A program made the position numbers and the translations under genes. Positions 1 to 5,310 of a stretch of 5,685 bases of DNA are shown piece after piece. Position 1 is the stretch's first letter. The number at the start of each line of letters is the position of its first letter. The stretch is from NCBI GenBank assembly GCA_010092805.1, contig JAADYY010000656.1, positions 1 through 5,685 on the forward strand, read 5' to 3'. The DNA is from Chloroflexota bacterium (lineage in GTDB: Bacteria > Chloroflexota > Anaerolineae > Aggregatilineales > Phototrophicaceae). Under the pieces are notes generated by a model. It was given only the letters and a program-made list of their open reading frames with translations. It had not been told where the DNA came from and did no database searches.

Positions 1-1391
1 ATGGCGGCGGCTTTAGCGACTCGCTCGATCTCCTCATCGCTGACCGGGCGACCCACCCCATACGCGATGTTTTCGCGGATCGAGCGGGAGAACAGAAACG
101 GCTGCTGCTCCACAATCCCGATGTTATGGCGCAGGAACGAACGCGGATATGCGTGCAATTCAACGCCGTCCAGCTTGATGCTGCCCACGCTGTATTCGTA
201 GAAGCGCGGGATCAAGCTCATGAGCGTCGTCTTCCCCGAACCTGTCGCGCCCAACAGCGCCACCGTCTGCCCCGCTTGCGCCGAGAAGCTGATGTCGTGC
301 AGCACCGGAGTCTGTGGGTTGTAAGCGAATGATACCTCTGCGAACGTGATGTCGCCGCGCAGTTCGCTGGTTGGGGCTGGCACATCTTCGCCGAGCGGTT
401 CGCGCGATTCGCGGATGACTTCCAGCACGCGGTCGAACGACACCAACCCGGTAGACATTTGCACGATCAGGCGGCCTATCTCGCGAATCGGGAAAATGAT
501 CCAAATCACCAGCCCGGCGTAGGCGAGATACGTCCCCACCGTGATGCGCCCATCGATGGCGAACAGCGCGCCGATGGCAAACCCGACGAGCATCTGCAAC
601 CCCGTGACCGAATCCGAGATCGGCCAGTACAGCGAATGCAGGGTCAACAGCCGCTTGCCCAGCCGGAACTGCTCGGCGTTTTCTTGCTCGAACTTGTTTT
701 CTTCGTACTGCTGCCGCGCAAACGCCTTGACCACCCGCACGCCCGACAGGTTCTCTTGCAGCACCGTCGAGACTTTCGCCTCTTGGTCCTGCACCTCTTC
801 GTAAGCGGCGGAGACGCGCTTGAAGAAGAAATACGACACCACGACCACGAACGGGATCACAACCACTGAGAGCAGCGCAAGCTGCCAATCCAGCAAGAGA
901 ATGGCGGCGAAGTTCACAACGAACAGCAGCAAAATGCGCCCCGATCCAATCGCTTGTTCAGCGAACAACATGTGGATCGCGTCCACGTCCGAGGTTGAGC
1001 GCTGAATCAACTCGCCCGTACGGTTGGTGTCATGATACGTAAACGTCAACCGCTGCAAATGATCGTACAGGTAGTTGCGCACACGCTGCGTGACACCCTC
1101 AGCGGTCACAGCGGCCAGCCGACCGCTCATGAACGTGAACAGCCCCTGAAACAGGGCCAGTATCACGAAGCCGAGCGCGATTAGTACCAGGGTCAAGCCC
1201 AGGTTATCCACTTCGCCGATCAAGACATCATCGACCAAGTAGCGCAGCAGCAGAAATTTCGACGTGTTCAGCACAGACGACAGCGCCAGCGTGGTCAACG
1301 CGCCTGCGTAGTGCAGACGATAGCCTTGCAGCAGCCGCCACACCCCTTGCAGACGGCTTTCGCTGACCGCGCTCTGCAAGTCAAGGGACAT
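1..1391 (-). CDS. ABC transporter ATP-binding/permease protein (type I exporter half-transporter), C-terminus cut by window edge
   Basis: This is a membrane exporter of the MsbA/multidrug type: a six-helix membrane domain fused to an ATPase domain, expected to work as a dimer in the inner membrane. The 463 visible codons have no stop. Hydrophobic helices lie at roughly residues 28-48, 64-88, 142-165, 168-190, 262-280 and 286-303. The ATPase domain begins near residue 345, with a probable A-loop Tyr357, Walker A GATGSGKT at 381-388 and a Q-loop Gln429 in IVEQQPFLFS. The LSGGQ signature, Walker B and H-loop lie beyond the left edge. The ATG at 1391 has no clear ribosome site. An in-frame TTG at 1418 has GGAG (1427-1430) eight bases upstream and would add nine residues, so the start is uncertain. 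An in-frame TGA just upstream of that TTG excludes longer starts. A promoter at 1581-1608 probably drives it. The substrate cannot be read from the sequence. Confidence 0.93.
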   Translation of the reverse strand, partial: MSLDLQSAVSESRLQGVWRLLQGYRLHYAGALTTLALSSVLNTSKFLLLRYLVDDVLIGEVDNLGLTLVLIALGFVILALFQGLFTFMSGRLAAVTAEGVTQRVRNYLYDHLQRLTFTYHDTNRTGELIQRSTSDVDAIHMLFAEQAIGSGRILLLFVVNFAAILLLDWQLALLSVVVIPFVVVVSYFFFKRVSAAYEEVQDQEAKVSTVLQENLSGVRVVKAFARQQYEENKFEQENAEQFRLGKRLLTLHSLYWPISDSVTGLQMLVGFAIGALFAIDGRITVGTYLAYAGLVIWIIFPIREIGRLIVQMSTGLVSFDRVLEVIRESREPLGEDVPAPTSELRGDITFAEVSFAYNPQTPVLHDISFSAQAGQTVALLGATGSGKTTLMSLIPRFYEYSVGSIKLDGVELHAYPRSFLRHNIGIVEQQPFLFSRSIRENIAYGVGRPVSDEEIERVAKAAA

Positions 1392-1426
1392 CAATGTGTT
1401 TTTGTCTTGTGGTTGCAAGAGTCAGT

Positions 1427-1430
1427 CTCC
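1427..1430 (-). promoter_or_regulatory. Possible ribosome binding site for a TTG start of the ABC exporter
   Basis: On the minus strand GGAG lies eight bases before an in-frame TTG (1416-1418). The ATG at 1389-1391 has no comparable motif. This makes TTG 1418 a real competitor for the exporter start, and an in-frame TGA between GGAG and the TTG bounds the reading frame. The choice rests on spacing alone. Confidence 0.4.
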
Positions 1431-1478
1431 ATGTGTGAGAACATCCGACGCGCAAGCGAATGGGAACTGACGACAGGC

Positions 1479-1497
1479 TGCCCGGCAGTTGCGGGCA
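1479..1497 (-). other. Small hairpin in the predicted exporter mRNA leader
   Basis: TGCCCG at 1479-1484 and CGGGCA at 1492-1497 form a perfect 6-bp stem with a 7-base loop. It lies in the predicted 5' leader of the exporter, 60-100 bases before its start. No T-run follows on the minus strand, so it is not an intrinsic terminator. It could affect translation or mRNA stability, or be chance in GC-rich DNA. Confidence 0.35.
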
Positions 1498-1580
1498 CCC
1501 CTTAGTTTACAGCAGCTCTCGCCATGTGAGACTTAATCCTCTCTACGCCCATGCATCAGCGCTGCGAATCTAGGTAGTTG

Positions 1581-1608
1581 ATTATGAACCCATTTGAACC
1601 TTTGTCAA
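1581..1608 (-). promoter_or_regulatory. Sigma70-type promoter for the ABC exporter, overlapped by phased repeats
   Basis: On the minus strand a perfect -35 box TTGACA (1603-1608) is followed after 16 bases by CATAAT (1581-1586), five of six matches to the -10 consensus. Transcription would start near 1574, giving a leader of about 155-185 bases before the exporter. GGTT(C/G)A-type units fall at 10-bp steps from the -35 box through to the -10 box, so a protein binding them would directly compete with or assist RNA polymerase. The gap is AT-richer than the genes around it, as expected of a promoter region. Confidence 0.6.
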
Positions 1609-1636
1609 CCCCTGTTTTATCCAAGCGTCATCAAGA

Positions 1637-1665
1637 TTGCCTGTGTTATCCCCACACAGAGGCAA
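1637..1665 (-). other. Intergenic hairpin downstream of the epimerase gene
   Basis: TTGCCTGTGT (1637-1646) can pair with ACAC (1654-1657) and AGGCAA (1660-1665). This gives a 10-bp stem with a 2-base bulge and a 7-base loop. It lies about 70-100 bases beyond the epimerase stop and just upstream of the exporter promoter. No proper T-run follows on the minus strand, so at best it is a weak transcription end or an mRNA 3' structure for the epimerase transcript. Confidence 0.4.
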
Positions 1666-1692
1666 CCTTTTCACGATACAACAAATGTTCTC

Positions 1693-1720
1693 TTGGTCTA
1701 GCACCAATCACCGATTGGTC
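1693..1720. repeat. Cluster of TTGGTC / ACCAAT inverted and direct repeats
   Basis: ACCAATC (1703-1709) and GATTGGT (1713-1719) form a perfect 7-bp palindrome with a 3-base centre. A further TTGGTC copy at 1693-1698 pairs alternatively with ACCAA (1703-1707) across 5 bases and repeats directly at 1715-1720. The cluster begins 15 bases beyond the epimerase stop codon. It could be a repressor operator or the stem of an mRNA 3' end. No T-run follows on either strand. Confidence 0.45.
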
Positions 1721-1734
1721 TTAGTGAAATGGGT

Positions 1735-2853
1735 TCATGTTGCATTCAGCGCGTCGAGCGTGAGGCCGTCCTGCGGGATGAACTGCCGCCAATACGCCGC
1801 CGACTCGCGAACTCCAGCGAGCAAATCTGCCGGGTGCTGCGGGGTGCTGCCGAAGATTTCAAACGTCAGGTAGATGTCTTCGCAGCGCGTCGGCAGGTTG
1901 TCATCCGCTGGGGCGGCGTAAGCGTCGCTGAGGGCGGCCAGCAGCTTTTGCGGATCGACAACGCCAGTGAGATTGTGCTGTGGCGTGAACGGACGATGTG
2001 CAGACGCCGTGCCATCGGTTTGCTGAAGATGAATGATCGGTGCGTAACCGCCGAACGCACGCAACCAAGCGTAAAGATCGCCATCCTGCGGTTCGGTGAA
2101 CAGATATGGGCGTGCCTCGACGTAGCGGAGCGCCGCATCGAGTTCGGCGGGGGGGTTGGGGCCAAGCCACAGTGGATTCGCAGCCGGATCGTCAAGATGC
2201 GCTGCGATCTGCTCACGTGTGGGGCGCAGAAAGCGCGGCTGCCCGATGTGATGCCCGGTATCCAGCGTGATGTAAAGCGGCGCGCCGCCCGCATTCACGG
2301 TGTGCAGCAGCGCGCGCGCGCCGTCAATCGTCCAGGGAATCTGATGCGGGGTGTACATCTGCTCAACAGATAGGCTGCCGAGGCCGACCGCTTGCGCGAA
2401 TTGTGCCAGTTCGGCCAGCCGCCGCTGTAGATCGTCGAGTGCTTCGGCATAGCGCTGTGGATCATCAAGGATGGACTGCGCGAAGGCGTGACAGAAGAAA
2501 CCTAAGCCAGCATCCAGCGAAACAGCTTTGCGGATCATCGGCTCCAGCCATTGGTGCTGCATGTGATCGCGCACGCTCACATCGGGATGCGCCAGGCCCA
2601 GCGTGCTGTACGTCCCATGACCGGAAAAGAGATTGACGACGCGCACACCCGTCTTCGCGGAAGCGTCGTGCACCGCCTCCAGCCAGCGCTGCTGCGCATC
2701 CGCTGGCGTGTACATGGGATCATTTTCATTGTCGGCGCTCGCCTCAATGCAGGTGATCCCGGCATCGCGGGCGATCTGCATCCATTCGAGCGGGTGCGTC
2801 CAGCGCTTGGCGGCGAAACAATTGTCGATGGCGAGGTGAATTCGTGGTTGCAT
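1735..2853 (-). CDS. Sugar-phosphate isomerase/epimerase, TIM barrel, EryC/LerI-like
   Basis: A 372-residue protein of the xylose-isomerase-like TIM-barrel family (AP endonuclease 2 fold), probably a cytoplasmic metal-dependent ketose-phosphate epimerase. The N-terminus (IHLAIDNCFAAKRW, residues 5-18) resembles my recollection of tetrulose-phosphate epimerases of the EryC/LerI type, which act in erythritol and related tetritol catabolism. The exact substrate is inference. Candidate metal and catalytic residues are Glu164 (VEQMYTPH), Asp198 and His201 (TLDTGHH), His275 (IIHLQQTDG) and Glu332 (TFEIF), in the usual family order. ATG 2853 is chosen. A TTG immediately upstream (2854-2856) could also initiate, with AGGG seven bases before it. 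The gene follows an MBL-fold gene by 51 bp on the same strand, probably in one transcript. Its stop codon lies inside a 12-bp inverted repeat. Confidence 0.88.
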   Translation of the reverse strand: MQPRIHLAIDNCFAAKRWTHPLEWMQIARDAGITCIEASADNENDPMYTPADAQQRWLEAVHDASAKTGVRVVNLFSGHGTYSTLGLAHPDVSVRDHMQHQWLEPMIRKAVSLDAGLGFFCHAFAQSILDDPQRYAEALDDLQRRLAELAQFAQAVGLGSLSVEQMYTPHQIPWTIDGARALLHTVNAGGAPLYITLDTGHHIGQPRFLRPTREQIAAHLDDPAANPLWLGPNPPAELDAALRYVEARPYLFTEPQDGDLYAWLRAFGGYAPIIHLQQTDGTASAHRPFTPQHNLTGVVDPQKLLAALSDAYAAPADDNLPTRCEDIYLTFEIFGSTPQHPADLLAGVRESAAYWRQFIPQDGLTLDALNAT

Positions 2854-2863
2854 CAATCTGGTG

Positions 2864-2895
2864 CCCTAAACCCTTAACCTAATCCTTAACCTAAA
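2864..2895. repeat. Telomere-like CCTAA/CCTTAA tandem repeat in an operon gap
   Basis: Two 12-bp units, 2872-2883 and 2884-2895, match at 11 of 12 bases (CCTTAACCTAAT and CCTTAACCTAAA). A related CCCTAAA precedes them at 2864-2870. The array fills most of the 51-bp gap between the MBL-fold gene stop and the epimerase start. On the mRNA strand it reads as AGGTTAAGG-type purine repeats, so it could offer several weak ribosome-binding sites before the epimerase. Confidence 0.7.
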
Positions 2896-2904
2896 TTGCT
2901 TACC

Positions 2905-3588
2905 TCAACAGGGGCGAACGTAATCCATGACCAACACACGTGTCGGTTGCGCAAACTGTCCAGCGAGCAGCTCGATCTCGGACGACAACGCAAGCTCGAC
3001 GGCTTCTGGTGGGAAGTAGCGCAAAAACTGCTCAATCCACAGAATGTTGTGCGGCTTGTAGGTCAGCGTCTGGAAGTGCATGGGCACAACCAATCGAGGC
3101 CGCGCGCGGTCGATGACGACCTTGAGATCGTCGAGTTCAATCGTGGGGTGGCCGCCCGTCAGCGCGAGCAGCACATCGACATCCTGGAAAAACGCGACCT
3201 GCGCGTCGCTGAGCGGGTTGCCGACATCGCCCATGTGCCCGATGCTCACCCCATCGACCTCAAAGCGGTACATCCCATTCTGATCGGGGTCGTGATAGCG
3301 GTGGTTGAGGGCTTCCATCGCTTCGATGGCGTGAAATGTGATGCCGTTCTCGGTGCGCGGCGCGCCAGAGCGTGCCAATTCCAGCGCGTTGATCACGGTG
3401 GGATTGCCGGGGATGAGATCGGCGCGGCAGTGATAACTGTCGTTATCCGAAGAGGTGATCACGACAGTTGGTTTGGCCTGAATCGGGGGGTACCCGGCGG
3501 TTTCAGGTGTGTACGGGTCGGTGATGATCATCGTGCCATCGGCAGCAGTGATGCCGAACGCTGCGTGCCCATACCATGTGAGCTTCAT
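2905..3588 (-). CDS. MBL-fold (UPF0173-like) protein with degenerate metal-binding motif
   Basis: A 227-residue protein of the metallo-beta-lactamase fold, UPF0173/Lactamase_B_3-like. It shows the family N-terminus MKLTWYGHAAFGI, then ITDPY at 22-26, IGHMGDVG at 116-123 (His118, Asp121), LTGGHPTIELDD at 143-154, and VVPMHFQT at 167-174 (His171). The HxHxDH motif expected after strand VVIT is instead SSDNDSYH (46-53), so three histidines and the aspartate are gone. Zinc hydrolase activity is therefore doubtful, and it may be a binding or structural homologue. ATG 3588 is chosen because family similarity starts there and AAAGGG lies eight bases upstream. An in-frame ATG at 3633, also with an AGG nearby, would add 15 unrelated residues. 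The epimerase follows 51 bp downstream on the same strand, suggesting an operon. Length is normal for the family. Confidence 0.88.
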   Translation of the reverse strand: MKLTWYGHAAFGITAADGTMIITDPYTPETAGYPPIQAKPTVVITSSDNDSYHCRADLIPGNPTVINALELARSGAPRTENGITFHAIEAMEALNHRYHDPDQNGMYRFEVDGVSIGHMGDVGNPLSDAQVAFFQDVDVLLALTGGHPTIELDDLKVVIDRARPRLVVPMHFQTLTYKPHNILWIEQFLRYFPPEAVELALSSEIELLAGQFAQPTRVLVMDYVRPC

Positions 3589-3596
3589 GCGCGAAA

Positions 3597-3602
3597 CCCT
3601 TT
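3597..3602 (-). promoter_or_regulatory. Ribosome binding site deciding the MBL-fold gene start
   Basis: On the minus strand AAAGGG lies eight bases before ATG 3588, exactly where MBL/UPF0173 family similarity begins. It supports that start over the upstream in-frame ATG at 3633. Confidence 0.6.
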
Positions 3603-3708
3603 CGAGCGCGACCGTCTTGTCGATCCATGCCAACCTAAGTTAGATCGTTTTGATCAACCGTGCCATAGATCCATCGGCCAGACAATCATGCCATACAGGG
3701 CGCTCCGT

Positions 3709-3727
3709 GGATTCATGCTGGATTCAT
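3709..3727. repeat. GGATTCAT direct repeat, 11-bp spacing
   Basis: GGATTCAT occurs at 3709-3716 and 3720-3727, starts 11 bp apart, about one helical turn. It lies in the divergent gap between the MBL-fold gene and the small membrane protein gene. The spacing suits a dimeric regulator on one DNA face, but two 8-mers are weak evidence. I see no strong promoter box on either strand of this gap (3589-3797). Confidence 0.4.
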
Positions 3728-3797
3728 CAAGCGGCTGTAAGCTTATATGCAATCGCTTTGTGATACATCAACCGGCTCAGGGAGTGAAAGCGAACCG

Positions 3798-4076
3798 ATG
3801 GACTTGAGTACAACTGTGCTGCTGACGGTGATCATTGGCAGCATGTTCCTTTTCATTCAGCGCGCTGAACCCAAGCGGCGCTTGCTCGTGGCGGTGATCA
3901 CGTTGCTCGTGGGGGTGTTGGTGCGGAATTACACTTTCTACCGCGATGTCCACACCGAAGCGTGGGTCGCGTTAGGGGCCGCGCTGCTTCTCAATTTTCT
4001 CTTTTGGCTGCTGATCGGTCGTTACAACCCCGTCAGCAGCAGCGACGAGATCCAAGTGATCGGCATGGATGACTGA
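3798..4076 (+). CDS. Small membrane protein, three predicted helices, unknown function
   Basis: A 92-residue protein with hydrophobic stretches at about residues 5-20, 29-43 and 56-74. A basic loop (QRAEPKRR, 21-28) lies between the first two and suggests a cytoplasmic loop there. The polar tail GRYNPVSSSDEIQVIGMDD (74-92) is acidic. I do not recognise the function. I have an unverified impression of similar tails in other Chloroflexota proteins. It is the only convincing plus-strand gene lying fully inside the window. ATG 3798 is chosen because hydrophobic sequence begins there. AGGGAG (3779-3784) sits 13 bases upstream, which is long for a ribosome site. An in-frame ATG at 3747 would add 17 polar residues. 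The hairpin at 4092-4126 lies just after the stop. Confidence 0.75.
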   Translation: MDLSTTVLLTVIIGSMFLFIQRAEPKRRLLVAVITLLVGVLVRNYTFYRDVHTEAWVALGAALLLNFLFWLLIGRYNPVSSSDEIQVIGMDD

Positions 4077-4091
4077 CATCCGCCACAGATC

Positions 4092-4126
4092 AAAAAGCCC
4101 GCCGCTGCGACAACCAACGGCGGGCT
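4092..4126 (-). terminator. Rho-independent terminator between convergent genes
   Basis: AGCCCGCCG (4096-4104) and CGGCGGGCT (4118-4126) form a perfect 9-bp GC-rich stem with a 13-base loop. Read on the minus strand the stem ends in a run of five T (4092-4096), so it fits best as the terminator of the Mrp gene, whose stop is at 4152. On the plus strand only a short ATTTG follows, so it may act less efficiently on transcripts of the small membrane protein gene ending at 4076. Confidence 0.85.
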
Positions 4127-4151
4127 GATTTGCTACCCGGCTCGTTTGACG

Positions 4152-5204
4152 CTACCCGATGATGTTGAGCGGGATCACGCCTTCGGATTGCAGCATCACC
4201 ACGCTGATGCGGGCGGCGACGGTTTCGGCGAGCTGCTGGAAAGCCTGCCCCGCGGACGTTTCCGGCGCGCTGACCACAATCGGGCGACCATAATCGCCGC
4301 CCTTGCGTACTTCAGCATCCAGCGGGATGCGCCCCAAGAACGGCACATCGCGCTCAGCGGCCAGCTTCTCGCCACCGCCAGAGCCAAAGAAATCCCCAGC
4401 CATATTTTCGACGATTCCCAGCACGGGCACATTGAGCGTCTCGAACATCGCCGCGCTGCGCAGCGCATCACCGACAGCGACATCCTGCGGCTGCGTCACG
4501 ATGATCGCGCCCGTCAGCGGGAACGACTGCGCCAGCGAGAGCGGGGCATCGCCGGTGCCCGGCGGCAGATCAACGATCATGTAGTCGAGTTCGCCCCACT
4601 TCACATCGATGAAAAACTGACGAATCGCGCTGTGGAGCATCGGGCCACGCATGATCATCGGCTTATTGGGATCGGTCAGGAAGCCTGTGCTCATGATCTT
4701 GACGCCGTAAGCCTCAATCGGCACCATCTTGTCGTCTTCAACCTTCGGGCGTCCGTAGCCGACACCCGTCATCGTCGGCAGGTTGGGGTTGAGGATGTCC
4801 GCATCGATCAGGCCGACGCGCGCGCCCGCTTCGGCCAACGCCACCGCCAGATTGGTCGAGACGGTGCTCTTGCCGACGCCCCCCTTACCACTGCCAACCG
4901 CGACAATGCTGCGGATCGGCACATCCAGCCGCCCGTGAATCTTGCGGTCGGTGGGCACCTGCGAATCCCAGCGGATATTCAGTTTGTTGATTCCGGGCAC
5001 CGTGCCGATCACGGCAGCGTCGCAGCGCTCTACAAACACATCCTTCAGCGGGCAGGCCGGGGTCGTCAGCACAATCGTGAAGTTGGCGGTATCGCCCTCC
5101 ACCGTGAGGTCACGCACCATGTTCAGCGACACAATGTCGCGGTGAAGTTCAGGCTCAATGACGGTGCCCAGCGCCGTCATGATCTGGCTGTTGATGTCAC
5201 TCAT
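4152..5204 (-). CDS. mrp: Mrp/NBP35 (ApbC) family iron-sulfur cluster carrier ATPase, CxxC motif absent
   Basis: A 350-residue P-loop ATPase of the Mrp/ApbC/NBP35 family, a cytoplasmic carrier that helps deliver Fe-S clusters to target proteins. An N-terminal MIP18 (DUF59) domain spans about residues 5-80, with the conserved TTPACPL and Cys51. The deviant Walker A is GSGKGGVGKST (104-114). LIDADI (132-137), the RGPMLHSAIRQF segment (186-197) and IVDLPPGTGD (210-219) complete the family signature. The usual ADIYGPS is ADILNPN. The cysteine pair normally found after VENM is missing: VENMAGDFFGSGGGEKLA (265-282) runs straight on, leaving only Cys51 and Cys61. ATG 5204 is chosen because GGAG (5211-5214) lies six bases upstream. 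A TTG at 5216 would overlap that ribosome site. A promoter lies at 5251-5280 and a strong terminator after the stop, so it is probably a single-gene transcript. Confidence 0.95.
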   Translation of the reverse strand: MSDINSQIMTALGTVIEPELHRDIVSLNMVRDLTVEGDTANFTIVLTTPACPLKDVFVERCDAAVIGTVPGINKLNIRWDSQVPTDRKIHGRLDVPIRSIVAVGSGKGGVGKSTVSTNLAVALAEAGARVGLIDADILNPNLPTMTGVGYGRPKVEDDKMVPIEAYGVKIMSTGFLTDPNKPMIMRGPMLHSAIRQFFIDVKWGELDYMIVDLPPGTGDAPLSLAQSFPLTGAIIVTQPQDVAVGDALRSAAMFETLNVPVLGIVENMAGDFFGSGGGEKLAAERDVPFLGRIPLDAEVRKGGDYGRPIVVSAPETSAGQAFQQLAETVAARISVVMLQSEGVIPLNIIG

Positions 5205-5210
5205 CGAACT

Positions 5211-5214
5211 CTCC
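5211..5214 (-). promoter_or_regulatory. Ribosome binding site deciding the mrp start
   Basis: GGAG on the minus strand lies six bases before ATG 5204. The alternative in-frame TTG at 5214-5216 shares a base with this motif and has no purine-rich site of its own, so ATG 5204 is preferred. Confidence 0.65.
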
Positions 5215-5250
5215 AATGCGAATCATTTCTCACAACACTCTTCGAGAATA

Positions 5251-5280
5251 AGTATAACCCACATCATAACAAACCGTCAG
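5251..5280 (-). promoter_or_regulatory. Sigma70-type promoter for mrp
   Basis: On the minus strand CTGACG (5275-5280) is followed after 18 bases by TATACT (5251-5256), matching four of six and five of six consensus bases. Transcription would start near 5244, giving a leader of about 40 bases to ATG 5204. It lies in the AT-rich gap between mrp and the photolyase-like fragment, so mrp would be transcribed independently of that gene. Confidence 0.5.
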
Positions 5281-5310
5281 TGACATTTGTCGCGTCCGCA
5301 TGAAGCCAGA

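Larger units (their letters stand above)
1584..1738. repeat. Perfect 12-bp inverted repeat bracketing 155 bp of intergenic DNA
   Basis: ATGAACCCATTT at 1584-1595 is the exact reverse complement of AAATGGGTTCAT at 1727-1738. The left arm overlaps the exporter promoter's -10 box and spacer. The right arm covers the epimerase stop codon (1735-1737). Two smaller hairpins (1637-1665 and 1703-1719) lie inside. Possible readings are paired operator copies at a distance, or the ends of a small non-autonomous element. The outer flanks GTTGATT (1577-1583) and GTTGCATT (1739-1746) resemble each other but are not an exact duplication. The repeat itself is directly visible; its role is inferred. Confidence 0.7.

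Noticed and set aside
160..888. Minus-strand open frame of about 242 codons rich in Arg and Ala
   Set aside because: It is out of frame with the ABC exporter on the same strand, which carries Walker A and Q-loop motifs in the correct positions.
1615..1656. Near matches to DnaA boxes (TTATCCAAG and TTATCCCCACA)
   Set aside because: Neither matches TTATNCACA exactly, there are only two, and no replication genes are nearby.
1729..2373. Plus-strand open frame of about 214 codons, plus other frames opposite the epimerase
   Set aside because: They are low-complexity, Arg-rich translations opposite the clearly coding epimerase strand.
3640..3657. GATC-GTTTT-GATC arrangement upstream of the MBL-fold gene
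   Set aside because: GATC is self-complementary, so the apparent symmetry is largely trivial and no promoter boxes fit around it.
2896..3807. Plus-strand open frame of about 303 codons
   Set aside because: It is antisense to the MBL-fold gene, resembles no family I know, and overlaps the better-supported small membrane protein gene.
4146..5303. Plus-strand open frame of about 385 codons
   Set aside because: It lies antisense to the well-supported mrp gene, has a composition rich in Arg, His and Asp with no recognisable domains, and is explained by GC-biased codon use in mrp.
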